DNA from: Larix kaempferi
Taxonomy: Eukaryota; Streptophyta; Pinopsida; Pinales; Pinaceae
DNA: 64,000 nucleotides
NCBI GenBank assembly: GCA_027924585.1
Contig: BSBM01000753.1
Coordinates: forward strand, 24,246,001-24,310,000
Reading direction: 5' to 3'
Positions 1-11,849 of this stretch are shown piece by piece; the stretch's first letter is position 1; each line of letters begins with the position of its first letter. Under the pieces are notes generated by a model. The model was not told the origin of the DNA and did no database searches. It saw nothing but the letters and a program-made list of their open reading frames with translations. Both the position numbers and the translations under genes were made by a program.

Positions 1-3000
1 TGACCTCACATGAATCCGATGTCAAACCTCTGTGGTCGATAGAGCATTCTCTTATGTGCTTACTTGTGCATTTTAGTGATGATCACTAACTACGGTCTCC
101 CTTATACCTAGCAAAACTCTGTTCCATTAAACACCTTGTAGATTTCTGTTGGATTACTTCCTATTTCCATCAGTTCTGAAACAGAACTCGTAACCAAGGT
201 ACCGACCCGTATCCTAACGCCGACTCCTGTTGACTATTCATTTGGGGCTTGGATCTTTGCGACCTCTGTCTGCGAAATCGGGGTATCGAAATAATCCTTC
301 TTGGCTGGGTAAAAACTCCCATCTCAGATCATCCCGATCTGAAATCCTCAACCGTAAAGTCAGTTGGTCTGTGCTTGAATAAAGGTCTCACAAATGTTTA
401 AAACGTTCTTAGATCTGGAATGGTCGATCTCAAATTCTTGACTCCGGTTATGTTTATTATTTACCAAATTTCGGTCCTGATTATGTGTTGCATGACAAAG
501 GCCATTTGTGTAGGAATCTTAACTAATAGTTAAATCTAGTGCCCAGACCAATCTCTATCAGTTATTCTTCCCTGCAGCAATCTCCTTCCACCCAGCATGA
601 GATCTATGCTGACTTCCTTCCTCGTAAAGCACAGCACCAACAAATTGTTCAAGCGTCATTACCGACCGTGATTGACGGGATGAGGGAAGGATACTCACGT
701 AAGTAGTATCGGCGTATGTGATCTGAGATCCCTCCCCACATTCGGATGAAAGCTTGGCAGAAGAGATGGACCGTAAAAAGAGGGATCTCCCTCATATTTT
801 GGCGGACTCTCCATGGGGATCGATTGGTATTAAAGTGAGCACACACAGGAAGTTGAGGGGGAAAGCTATGTAGGATGATCGTTGGAGTATTGTATAGGGC
901 GATCTATGTATTATAATCGCGGGGGTTATTTGATCGCTTTGTTATTTTGATCATTGGAGTATAGTGTGAGATCTCGGCTTGATTTGTTTTCATGCATTTC
1001 CAGGTTGCTTGTTTCTTATTATGAGATGACATTAGATTGATCTGTGGTCTATTTTTATTTTTTTTTTATATGCATTGTAATTTGTAATGGAGAGAGAGGA
1101 TGGTTGTAGCTAATCCGGATTCAGTTTCCTCCGTATGAATGCCCTTTGAATCGTGGGGAAAAGAAAGCAGCTTTTTCCTCTGAGATCAGTATTTGATTGT
1201 TTGCATATTTATATTTTTGTGTGCATGCTCTATTTTGAGAGCCAAATCGTGTTGCCAAGATTTCACTGTTTGAGGGTATGCTTCCACGACTTTCTGTTAG
1301 AGATATACTGCCACAGAAGTTATGTTGCCAGCGTGAGATCAAAGTGGAAGTGTTAGATCTGTCCTTTATGTTGAATTCAGATTCGGTTGTTATATTGCAT
1401 TTCTAGGTTTATACTTATGTGCTAAATGAAGTGGTAGATCAACGCTGTGTTTGAAATAACAGCATAGATCTCGTTCCTTCAGATCTCTGTGATTAGCGCA
1501 AATGTCTAGGGAGACTCAGCTCCTTGTGAAAAAAAAAATCTATGTGGTAGCCTGGTTGCTCGAACCGTACTTTAGTCGAAGTTTTAATGTTATGTATTGA
1601 TTGGAAACCATAGCTCCTGTTGAAATCTGGATTTGTTAGGCTGCTTAGATGGAAATTTCTGTTTTGTGTTCATTATGAGAGGTCCTGTGTTACCAGCGTT
1701 AATGCTAGAAAGAATGCCCTGTCATATGTGTTTGGAGATCCTGATAATAGCATGAATGCCATATACACTCTGCTTATGCTTGAGAGTTCCTATGAGATCA
1801 GCGTAGGTAGACCGGTCTGTAAGTTGAAACCAAAGTGTGAGATCTCTGATCTCTAGATCTCGCGTTATTGAATTCGTGGTTGTTTTCTTTTTGCTGCATA
1901 TTCAGTTTGTTGGATGAAATGCTAAGAGCAAACTCTGTCATAATCTCTGTAATGTCTATGTTATTGTTTCCGATTTCGATTTGGAAAGCAACACCATGGA
2001 GACTTTTATTTAATCGGTAGCTAAATGGTGTTATCTGTTATGTAATGGTTGATGAAACGATACTTCTGGAAGAAAATATTTTATGGAACAAACGATCATC
2101 CATACCTAAGGAGAACCTAAATTAAATCACTTTATTAATGATCGCTTCACCTTCCAGCTATTGGTTCAGGTTATCTACTTTAACATGTATTGTGATGTCA
2201 TCTGTAAATGTATTACAAGTACAACCTCTTGGCTGCCACAATGAGGTGTGCATAGCATACGTTAAAGATTTATTTATTTATTTATTTTTTTCATTCAGTA
2301 TAAGAACATAGGTGCCAAACGAGATCAGTCTACTTCGCTTATGTGGCAGACATCAAGAAAACTCGAATGCCTTGAATCTCTTTGCCATAGGAATAATAGG
2401 AATAATAGTGATGTAAGGTTACTAATAAACTTTTATGTTAAGGTTACTAATTCGCTTATGTGGCAGACCTTAAAATGAATAAAAAAAAAAAAAATTATGT
2501 TGAGAGATTGACTTAAGAGACATCGGAATGAACAAGATAATGGAGCACCATTACAATCACTTTCACTTTACTTGAAGTTTATTGCAGAAATTACTCTAAG
2601 TAACATGGTATCAAATTTAGTTATGAAATGAGTGATTAGTATAAGTGACATTTACTTTATTCATGGGTTAGAATTGAAGAGGAGATTGTCTTAGTTTAAT
2701 GCTATTATATTTTCAGGCTTGATTTGGTTAAGGGATAATACATTACCATTTATCGTAACTCGTATGGCACTTCACTAATCCATAATATGATGTTATATGT
2801 CGAATGCAAAATAAGTAATTGGAGTAGCAAGTAGTCTAGAATATTTATCAACTTATTGATATTTTGTATATATATAGGTATTATTATTTGAATAATTAAT
2901 TTAAATTATATTCTTTTTGTAATATAAACAAAGGTGGAATTGTATGGTTTGGAATGACATTTAATCCTTTAGGTATATAATGTGTTATAGGCAGAAATAT

Positions 3001-4399
3001 TATTATTTGATTATGACTTAAATTATATTCCGTTGCATTATAATGTGTTATAGGCAGAAATATTATTATTTGATTATGACTTAAATTATATTCCGTTGCA
3101 TTATAATGTGTTATAGGCAGAAATATTATTATTTGATTATGACTTAAATTATATTCCGTTGCATTATAAATAAAGGTGAGGATTTTATGGTTTGAATTAT
3201 TATTAAATTCATTACTTTTATAATATGTTTTAGAGAAAGAAATGTATTATAATATGCTTTAGAGAAAGAATAGTATCCATGATTATGTTTTAGACTTATA
3301 TTCTTTGTAATGTAAATAAAGATGGGAACATTGTGGTTTAGATACTATTAAATTCACTACTTTTATAATGTTATTAAGGTAGAATCCATTAGGAAAGTAA
3401 GAATTATATTGTGACCATGTTCGTATTTATGACAACTCTAACAATATGTTATGTTGTCTATTCCACTTAAAAATGTTTTTTTTTTTTTTTTTTAAGTAGG
3501 TTAGATTTTAAGTGGTATGCTAATCGAGATATATTACCCTGTTCTGATTTTTACTTGATAGTTGACTAAAGGTACTAGGATAGAAGATTAAATATAGGTT
3601 AGGATACTTTCCTAGATAACCTTGATGAGAAAACAGGTAGACACATACATTTAGTAAATTTACTAAATGACAGAAAATAGATAAATTTTTAACTGATAAA
3701 ACACCTTGATGCTAAGATGGTTGAGACTTTGACAAATTGTTGAGGAAGTGAAACAAACTTAAAATTTGAAAAGCGAGATATCTATGTAACTAGCACAATG
3801 AACTAAGCCCAATGAAATTGATTTTCTAGCATGAAAATGTTGACGAAAAAGTACAACTCGACGTGATCGGGACAATAGTAAAAGAAGAATTCTCCATTAG
3901 GAAAGCCCACCGAAAAGACCAAATGAAGATGACATATGTAAAACGAGGCATGGAGAAGATCGACACAATGAATCAAAAGTAATGCAGCTAACCTGAGGAC
4001 CTAGTCAACCCTTCATGAAAATATGACTAGCCCGAGATAGAACTCGATGAGGATGAGAAAACGAACATAGTACGAATTGATGAAACTAACAAAGTGGTCT
4101 TATGACAACATGAATGATGAATTGAGGTAAGGATCTGATAATCTTGAGTAATGATATTGATGAAAGGACTAAGAGATAAATTTTAATATGTCTGACTAAA
4201 CCGTTAAGTTCCGACCCTAGGAATCCTTTCGATTTGAGAACCAACATTAGGGGTTTTTGGAAGTAACCTTATGGAAATTGGTTTTGAAATATTTGAGGGT
4301 CTCTCTCTCTTGATTTGTTAAAAATGTGACCATGTCTTACCCATCTTCGATTGATAGAATATGTTTGATGTTTATCTTCTCGTCTTGGAGGGAATGATG
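1..4399 (+). other. Non-coding DNA, probably internal region of a non-autonomous LTR element
   Basis: No credible coding region is seen on either strand; the open frames are short and have no recognisable motif. The first 2.4 kb is rich in GATCT/AGATC words, and from about 2,800 to 3,500 the DNA becomes very AT-rich. The stretch leads into 4400-4773, which matches the internal 3' end of the complete element at 37929-46238, so by position it is probably the internal region of a plus-strand relative. I could not align 1-4399 by eye with the internal region of that element, so this assignment is inference. The 5' LTR would lie before the window. Confidence 0.4.
2978..3166. repeat. Three tandem copies of a 63-bp AT-rich unit
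   Basis: The unit starts with TAATGTGTTATAGGC at 2978, 3041 and 3104 and ends at 3166. The three copies look identical, which implies recent amplification. Diverged relatives of the flanking words (a TATTCY...TAAAYAAAGRTGRG motif) occur near 2910, 3150 and 3300, so the triplication sits in an older, looser repeat. Confidence 0.9.
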
Positions 4400-4773
4400 A
4401 CCAAATATATTTGGAATCTTGCTTGATGGTGATTTTCTAACTAATGGGTGGCTATTGATGCTATATAGCTTGTAAATAAGTTTGGATATCGTAGACCTTC
4501 GCAGATCTAGGTTGGTATTGACAATTATGAAGGCATTATTGGATTTACAATACACTTGTTATGATTGAGTTCATAAAGATGTATTGGAACTAGGTTGGAT
4601 GAAAAAGAAAACTTACGATTAGAGTCACTAGTGCTTAAAGCCTTGATAATTGGAGAAAAATAGAAGAGAATGACAAGAAGATGAGAATAGGAAATTAAAA
4701 GTAAAGCCTAGTGTCGTAAGGGTGAGAACAAAATTTAAACTTCGGGATGAAGTTCTATACAAGAGGGGGTGTA
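4400..4773 (+). mobile_element. 3' end of internal region plus polypurine tract, non-autonomous gypsy-like element
   Basis: This part is visibly similar to the reverse complement of about 40178-40560. Shared words include the GGCTATTGATGC block and the sequence around 'GATGTATTGGAAC', followed by GAGAAAAATAGAA and a near-palindrome built on ACTTCGGG-GAAGTTCT. It ends in a purine run, AAGAGGGGGTG (4761-4771), just before the LTR at 4774, in the right place for a plus-strand-priming polypurine tract. No open reading frame is preserved. Confidence 0.7.
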
Positions 4774-6833
4774 TGTAATGACCCTAAAATGACTATGGAC
4801 TTTAAGAGCACCTGTTGAGTGACCCGGTGGAACAGACTTCAATAAAGTGGCCCTTCGAGTTAGGATGTGTCTTAATAAGGGAGAATCACCTGATGATGTG
4901 CATGACTATAATTGATAAATGAATTAAGGAATTAAATTCTATGTGTGGAGAGGGATAATTGATTGATTACATCTTGATTAATGATTAGCCCTGATTGATC
5001 AAGTCAAAGTGCAGTAGGACAACTATAGTCCTAGCTCTGCGACTTCGGAGGACGCAACTGAGAGGCGTCGTAGCTTTCCATTTTTTTATTTTTTTATTCT
5101 GAACTTTGGGACGAAGTTCTAATTAAGTAGGGGTGTATGTAGTGCCCCTAGACTTGTGTAGACATTGATGGCACCTGCTGAGTGACCCGGCTGATTGAAA
5201 CATTAATTAAATAACCTTTTGACCTTATTTTTTTGAGTATGTGTATCTGAACTGTTGAGGTAAATGAATAATTGCATATGTTAAACGATTAGCTATGACT
5301 ATGGAAAATTATGTTGATGGATAATGCTTAACGACTAGCTGTATGGTGATTATGTATTTGGCGACAAAATGTATATTTGATAAGATGAATGAGCAGTTTG
5401 AATAAATCATAAATGTTTAACAATGCTAGAGTTGGAAACCAGATGATGATTGTTGAGAACAGTGCTACTAATAATTTGTTGCGAGAAGTGTGTGTAGAAA
5501 CAAGTGAGACGGTTCACCAACAGACACACAAAGGAACATGGAGGGTCGTAGAGTACGGGTAAATCACACACAGGGGAAGCGACGACGATGTCAAATTCTG
5601 ACAAGAATACCACGCATGAGCAGATAAGCATTGATCCGCTTGCTCAAGAGGAATGCGTGAGGACGTACGAGGTGGGCCACGACGGAGCTGGTCACGTACG
5701 AGTTGAGGGGCGCGCAGTGAGAACGGACTCACTCCTCAGCGCCATTAGTCCCTAGATAGCATGTAGACGGAGGATGGATGGTAACGATTCCTAAAATCCC
5801 TACAAGAGTTCCCGCAAGTCAAAACGGAAAGATGGTGGCAGAAGGGCCCGACGATGCGGTACCCTGTCGAGAACGGAAAGAATGGATGCAAGGACCCAAC
5901 GATGCGGTACCATGCCAAGGAATGGAAACCATGGATGACTGGACCCGACGGAGTGGTGCCATGTCAAGGAATTAAAATTAAGGAACTAGGAGCCCAACGG
6001 CGCGGCACCGTGATCCTAGTGAGTTTGATTGTTAAATTTAACTGCATAAAAACTTATGAGAATAACTCTAGATCATTACTTAGCGAATGCATAAAAATAA
6101 TTTAGGCATTTGCACATGAATAGTTATTTTTGTTGAGCATTTAAAATAATAGAAATCATTATTTAGGAGCAAAATAGAATCCTAAGATTAGACACCTAGT
6201 CAACTAAAAGCTAGGAGTTAATTAAAATATCTGGGGGACAAACTAGAGCAAACTTAGGGGTGTTGGTGCACTTCCTAGAGAAAATGACACTTGGATGGGT
6301 GAGTGTTTTAATTAAATAATTAATTAAAAATATGTAATTATGCATGAAGCGACATGTGTCGCATGAGATTTTCCTTTATAAGGAAGGCTTGGGGAATGGG
6401 TAAAGGGCCCATAATTTGGACGATTGTCGTAATTTTCGAATGCCTCAAAGACTTGCTGCTATCTAAGGGTTTGGCTTAGAAATCCTGGTGGGAAGGGAAG
6501 CCCAAGCTGAATTTCTGAAATACTTGTGTGAGCTCTACGACCCAAAGCTCGGGGGAGGCCATGCGACTGAAAGCATGAGCCTATGGTTGGGTGGCGAAGC
6601 TAACGGTTGCTTCGCCTATGGTTATACGAGCTTTGCTGGAGGGATCCTACGGAAGAAGAAGGCGACAATGGACTAACTGGATCGAGTTGACAGGTTAAGG
6701 TTTTGCTCATTTTTGTTAAGTTATTCACGCTTTTTTTTTTTTTTTTCCAATAACTATGATGGCTAATCTGTTTGTATGAAGTTGTTAAAGTTTCAGGTTC
6801 ATTTCAAGGGGACCCTAAATGAGGGGTCTTACA
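4774..6833 (+). mobile_element. 3' LTR (2.06 kb) of non-autonomous gypsy-like element
   Basis: The LTR starts TGTAATGACCC directly after the polypurine tract and ends GGGGTCTTACA at 6833, giving TG...CA termini. It is the same family, in opposite orientation, as the LTRs at 37929-40177 and 44083-46238. No primer-binding site follows it, as expected for a 3' LTR. Inside, at 5100-5150, it repeats the end of the internal region, a purine tract (AAGTAGGGGTG) and a second TGTAGTGCCCC start. It also carries a GC-rich 48-bp tandem repeat at 5844-6030. Short open frames over that repeat are low-complexity artefacts. Confidence 0.8.
5844..6030 (+). repeat. GC-rich tandem repeat inside the LTR, about four 48-bp units
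   Basis: Units begin GGSCCSACGATGCGGTACC or close variants at 5844, 5892, 5941 and 5989 (spacing 48, 49, 48). They sit downstream of a CpG-rich stretch (5640-5760) in an otherwise AT-rich LTR. The same block recurs in reverse complement at about 38885-39060 and 44955-45140, so it is a fixed part of this LTR family. Confidence 0.8.
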
Positions 6834-7189
6834 ATCATTTAACATCATGCTTTGGTGAGTTGAGCATATTCATCATTCATTGTTTTATCTCAGTCAGTCG
6901 AGTATAAAACTATTCATCATTTTCATTTCGAGCATTTTCAACATTTATTATTATGTTTCTATCAATCGAGCATACATCATTTTCACCTCAAGTATTTTCA
7001 ACATTCATCATTCCTCATTCTACAGTATTTTCATCATTTATCATTTTCTCATGATAATTTTCAAAGCAATTTTCCATGATCTATGTTTTATAAAACCAGG
7101 TCACTTCAAAACTAGTGTCCTCATTAGTCTAAACAGTTGAGGTATCGAGGCAGACATTACAATGGGCCTCAAGCTCCAGTCCCATATTT
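6834..7189. other. AT-rich degenerate repeat, no gene seen
   Basis: Flanking DNA after the LTR. It consists of loosely repeated phrases such as CGAGCATTTTCAACATT and TTCATCATTTTCA, roughly every 30-60 bp. Open frames here are low complexity and not credible proteins. Confidence 0.5.
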
Positions 7190-7484
7190 CAGGGAACTTT
7201 AACCACAATTCAAGGGAGTTGTCCCATAACAACAACTAGTTACTGAGTTCCTGATGCTGCCACTTGTCCATTTCTTTCTACCCCAGATTCCATTCCACCT
7301 AGTGGGTCAGTAAACACTCTTTCAACAGTCTCTTTGGGTGAGAGTCTCCTATTTTATTTTATTAAATAATAATATTGTGCAATTGCAGTCATCCTTGGCC
7401 ACTTGGCCAAATATGAAACTTTACAATAAAAGTTAAGATAATGTTTTTCTCAAACATAAAATGTTTCAAGTAATGTGTATGTTA
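7190..7484 (+). repeat. Dispersed repeat block, inverted partner at 47175-47485
   Basis: Similar by eye to the reverse complement of 47175-47485. Shared words include CCACAATTCAAGGGAG / CCACAATTTAAGGGAG, GTCCCATAACAACAACTAG, the TTTATTAAATAATAATATT run and ACTTTACAATAAAAGT. Similarity stops at about GTTACATATA, exactly where the reverse-transcriptase reading frame begins. It is probably the edge of another mobile element or an old recombination joint. Confidence 0.65.
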
Positions 7485-8160
7485 CATATAGACACCCAAA
7501 AAGGTTCAGAGATGAGATTGAGAAGGCTATTCAAAAGCTCTTGGAATTGGGGCTCATTAGACCAAGCTCAAGTCCCTATGCTTCTTTAGTTGTCTTGGTG
7601 AAGAAAAAGGATGGAAACTTAAGGATGTGCATTGATTTTAGAGATTTAAAGAAGAAGACAATAAAGAATAGATATCCCATCCCTCAGATAGATGAGATCA
7701 TGGATGAGATATTTGGAGAAAATTTATTTTCCAAAATTGATCTTAGATTTGGTTAACATCACATTCGAATGAAGGAGGAGGATGTGCAGAAAACTGCTTT
7801 TAGATGTCACTATGGTCATTTAAAATTTCTTCTCATGCCTTTTGTTTTGACCAATGCTCCAACAACCTTCCAATCATGAATGAACAAAACATTTTGCAAG
7901 AAGCTCCATAAGTTTGTTTTGGTTTTCTTTGATGATATTTTAATTTACAATAACACATGGGAATAACATTTGCACCATTTAGAAGTTGTATTGAAAATCT
8001 TCCATGAACAATCTTTGTTTGTTAAGCTCTCCAAGTGTGAGTTTGGGTTGACATAAATTTTGTATATTGGGAACATCGTTGGGAAAGATGGGGTAAAGGT
8101 GCACTTGGAGAAAATAAAGGCTATTCTTGAATGGCCATCACCCAAGTCACATCACTGAAT
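7484..8160 (+). pseudogene. Ty3/gypsy chromovirus reverse transcriptase, decayed
   Basis: The translation reads RHPKRFRDEIEKAI, then LGLIRPSSSPYAS, VVLVKKKDGNLRMCIDFRDL and, further on, the catalytic motif as FFDDILIY (7919-7942). These are standard gypsy-type reverse-transcriptase blocks. A TAA after DLRFG (7755-7757), a further stop before MNKTF and at least two more stops break the frame, so no full protein is possible. The N-terminal polyprotein (gag, protease) and 5' LTR are missing; the frame begins abruptly next to the repeat at 7190-7484. Plant lineage is chromovirus, judged from the downstream chromodomain. Confidence 0.9.
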
Positions 8161-8853
8161 TGAGAGGATTTATTGGGATATCAACTTACTATAGGAATTC
8201 TGTGAAGGGGTTTTCAAAACCAACTGCTCCCCTTACTGATTTGACCTAGAAGGATGCTTTCAAATGGTTTGAAAAGGCTGAAAAGGATTTCCAAAGAATG
8301 AAAGAGGTAATGAGCATTTGTCTAGTACTTAAATTAACAGATTTTTCTAAGACATTTGTTTTGGAATGTGATGCATCAGGGGAAGGCATAGGGGCGGTCC
8401 TAAAGAAAAATCAACACCCTATAGCTTTTGAGAGTAGAAAATTGCAGCCACATGAGAGGATATACTCAATATAGGAAAATAAATGTTAGCCATCATGCAT
8501 GCCTTGGCCAAGTTTAGACAATATCCGGTGGGGAACAGGTTTGTGGTCAAAACGGATCATAACAATATCAAGCATTTCCTTACACAAAAAGATCTCAATG
8601 AAAAGCAAAAAAAATGGGTAAGTAAGGTTCAAGATTTTTATTTTTACATTGAATATGTAAAAGATAAGAATAATATTGTAGTAGATGCATTGTCTAGGAG
8701 ACCTTCATTTTCCCTTATGGACCTTTCAAAAGATTGGAAAGATGTGCTAATAGTAGAGTATGCCAAACATAGATTTGCTTGTGAATTGTTAGATGGGGTC
8801 AAAGAATATGATAGATACAAGATATTTAATGTACCAATCTACTATAAAGACTG
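8161..8853 (+). pseudogene. Gypsy connection and RNase H domain, decayed
   Basis: Continues the same pol. FVLECDASGEGIGAVLKK (around 8360) is the first RNase H block with its catalytic aspartate. It is followed by HPIAFESRKLQPHERIYS, then, after a stop, the ORF at 8483 with VVKTDHNNIKHFLTQKD and NIVVDALSRRPSF, the typical RNase H end. The ORF closes with a TGA at 8852-8854 in the linker to integrase. Confidence 0.85.
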
Positions 8854-8859
8854 AATATA

Positions 8860-9660
8860 CTTAGTTCATTGTTCGAATTTAAAGCACAAGATCTTGAAGG
8901 AAGCTCATGATTCTCCTTTAGTAGGCCATCCTTGTTTCTTTAAAACATATAGGTAATTAAGACAAATTTTCTCTTGGAAAGCATTGAAGGAAGATGTTTT
9001 AAAGTATGTGAGTGAATGGAAGATATGTCAACAAAACAAATTTGAACACACCCGTCCTACTGTTCTCTTACAACCATTTCCTATTCCAGAACAAAAATGG
9101 GAAAGCATATCCATGGATTTCATCACAGGTTTTCCCAAGTATTTTGGTAAGGATTGTATTTATGTTGTGGTGGATAGACTCACCAAATTTGCTCATTTAT
9201 TTTCTATTATATCATCTTTTACTGTTGCACAAGTAGCTGAGCTATTCTTTAGAGATATTTTCAAATTGCATGGACTTCCCAAAAACATTGTGAGTGATAG
9301 GGATAATAGATTTATGACTATTTTTTGGAAAGAACACTTCAAGTTGGTGGGAACTCATTTGACTCCTAGCAGAAGCTATCATCCTCAAACTGATGGCCAA
9401 ACAAAAAGGGTGAACCAATGGTTGGAGGGGTACTTGAGAAACTATGTTCGTGAGTAGCAAAAAACATGGGTTAAATGTCTACATTTGGGTGAGCTTTGCT
9501 ACAATACTACTCTCCATATGTCCATTGGCATGTCTCCTTTCAAATAAGTTTATGTTTATAAAGCACTCACCATTTTTTATCACAATTTTGGTGATAGTAG
9601 AGCTCCAAAAACTAAATATTGGGTTGAGGAAAGTCAAGAGATTTTGAAGCTTTTAAAAGA
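8860..9660 (+). pseudogene. Gypsy integrase zinc-binding and catalytic core, decayed
   Basis: The zinc-finger remnant reads HDSPLVGH...EWKICQQNK, where the first cysteine of the expected CxxC pair appears to be tryptophan. The catalytic core has ISMDFITGFP (first Asp) and NIVSDRDNRF (second Asp). The third catalytic position is changed: HPQTDGQTKRVN has Lys where this family has Glu. The frame stays open from 8984 to 9457, then stops and shifts. Loss of a catalytic residue, as well as stops, argues that the element is long dead. Confidence 0.88.
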
Positions 9661-10193
9661 CAATTTGCAGGTTGCTCAAAATCAACAAAAATAGTATGTG
9701 GATCAGCATAGGAAGGAAAGAACTTTTAAAGTGAATGATTTGGTTTATTTGAGGTTCCATCCATATAAGAAAACCACCTTAAAAGGGAAAGGATGAGAAA
9801 ATTTTAAACCAAGGTTTTATGGTACATACAAGATCATTTGAAAGGTTGGGGGAGGTTGCTTATGAGATAGAACTTCTGGAAGGTATCAAAATCCACAATG
9901 TATTTTATTTTTCATTCCTTAAGAAGGCTATTGGTCATCAAATTTCTATTTCAGAAACACTCTCTCCATTAGATGATGAAAAACAACTCAAACTCATTCC
10001 AGAAAGTTTTTTGAAAACAAGAGAAAGAAATTTGAGGAGTAGAACCATAAGAGAATATTACGTACAATGGAAATATTTTCCAAGTGAGGATGCCACATGG
10101 GAAGAGGAACAAATGTTTCAGCATCCTAATTTTGAATTTATTAAGGGAAAGCAATCTTGGGTGGGGAGGACTGTAATGTCCCCATCCAAATAA
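9661..10193 (+). pseudogene. Integrase C-terminus with chromodomain
   Basis: After a broken stretch (DQHRKERTFKVNDLVYL, the integrase C-terminal domain), the ORF from 9819 gives VAYEIELLEG and FYFSFLKKAIG, then LRSRTIREYYVQWKYFPSE-DATWEEE and HPNF. That last part is a chromodomain, with the aromatic and WxxE positions kept, and marks the parent as a chromovirus. In relatives the domain directs integration to particular chromatin. The ORF stop (10191-10193) lies about 20 bp inside the 3' LTR, so pol and LTR overlap. Confidence 0.85.
10159..10171 (+). promoter_or_regulatory. Polypurine tract of the chromovirus
   Basis: The purine-rich run GGGTGGGGAGGAC directly precedes the TGTAATGTCCCC start of the LTR, where plus-strand DNA synthesis would be primed. 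Confidence 0.7.
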
Positions 10194-11347
10194 ATCACAT
10201 GAAGGGAAAATTCCACCAAACTATTAGTTCCCTAGGTTGGGGTGGAAATATTTAGACTTAGAATAAGGGAGAGATAAGACCCCAAATGGACATTAGATTG
10301 AAAAATATATATTAAAGGGGATAATTAAATATTAATAATAAGAAAATAAGGTGTCACTTGGTCATGAGGGCGCATAGGTGGTGTGGGACCCACACAAGGA
10401 AAGATTCTCCATGCCACATGGCATCCTATTCTCAATCATTCAAATCCAAGGAGGAGTCTAACATTCTTGTGGGATTTGGAGAGGCAATACATATGGAATG
10501 ACTTAATGAGGGTCGAATTAGAGTGGAAGAGTTACTCCCATGGAAGAGGAAGAGGCATCTTAGATGTATTGTGACACTTGGAGCTAGATTGCCTAGCTTG
10601 TATGACAACAATGATGAAGATTCTATGACACTTATGACAATGATCAGGCCTAAATGATAACATATGAACTATATGACATGTCAGGGATAAAAATATCCTC
10701 GAAGAGGGCACACAAGGGAGTTATGGCATCCAAGATTCCCCCCATTCGAATTGATGGAAGAGGAAGGATAGGAAATGTTGGACAAGTGGCACAGATGGTA
10801 ATATCTCCCTAATTCTAGCTGGGATGAATCTCTTGGAGGGGATTTGAGCCAAGGAATCCTTGGGAGGTTAATAAAAGACAAGAATAAATAAGGATACCAT
10901 GTTTTTATCATTTTATCATTTGGAAAAATTTGGAGAGCTTAGCTTGTCCTTGCACGGTGGATATTCATCCTCCCTGCCTTAGAATGAATTTCGAGGGTGC
11001 AATATTACCATCCAATTTGGTTGATGGAAAGGCCATTCAGACCTATCAAAAGAGATTCATGGATATTTTTTGATGCAGGTTCAAACCCCAACTAATTTTG
11101 AGTTCATCTTCTCTCATTCTTCTCTATGCTTATTCTACCATCTTCCTCTCAATGTCATGTAAATGTGCAAGGGCGCACTTGTTGTTGCATATCGTTAGTG
11201 GAGGATTGTTATTTAAACTGAATGTACATTTTGGCTTCTACATATATCTATAATAATCATATCATTTGAGCCATAGATTGAAAAACTATTTATTTCAAGT
11301 GATATTTACAATCAAGAAGGAGATTCGAGCCATTTTTCCCCATAACA
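10172..11347 (+). mobile_element. 3' LTR of the chromovirus (right end approximate)
   Basis: It starts TGTAATGTCCCC next to the polypurine tract. The 5' LTR is not in the window, so the right edge cannot be fixed by comparison. Candidate ends are ATATTTACA (about 11311) or CCCCATAACA (about 11347). There is no coding capacity apart from the last codons of pol at the start. Confidence 0.55.
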
Positions 11348-11849
11348 TTTGCATATTGATTTTGGAATGATGTTATACCTGTATTATATAAGAATTTGAT
11401 GGGATATTTACCATTTTATGAGATTAATATGAAGTTATTTTGATGGCCCAAATGATGTGTGCATACCTATGAAGTGTTACTATGGTTTATGATGAAATTT
11501 GAAACTCCTTTCCCACCAATTTCACCTCAAATACTAGACTCTAGAAGTTGTTGATCATTAGGATGCCTATTGAACCTAACAGTGTTTGGAAGAGCATCTA
11601 ATGGATGACCTAGGGGGATTTCCACTTCTCAAATTAACTAGTCTTGTTCTAAAACTTATTCCCATCTAATTTGCAGACCATGGATGGGCATAATAGTTGT
11701 TCGGATGTTTGATAGGTGTGTTAATATTTCCTATTCTCCATCAAGACCTTCCTCCTCAAATTCGAAATCATTTTGAGGTGTTTGGAACTAATTGTAAACA
11801 AAACCCCTAGATTCAAAACAAGGTGAATCCAAGGACTTTCTTTTGAAGG
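11348..11849. other. No gene seen
   Basis: Ordinary AT-rich sequence between the chromovirus LTR and the first palindromic array. I see no protein motif, RNA gene or clear repeat. Confidence 0.5.

Noticed and set aside
5778-6105. Two overlapping plus-strand ORFs (MVTIPKIPT... and MRYPVENGK...) with repeated VPC motifs
   Set aside because: They follow the 48-bp DNA repeat of the LTR in two frames; the repeated peptides are a by-product, and the counterparts in the other LTRs do not keep the frames.
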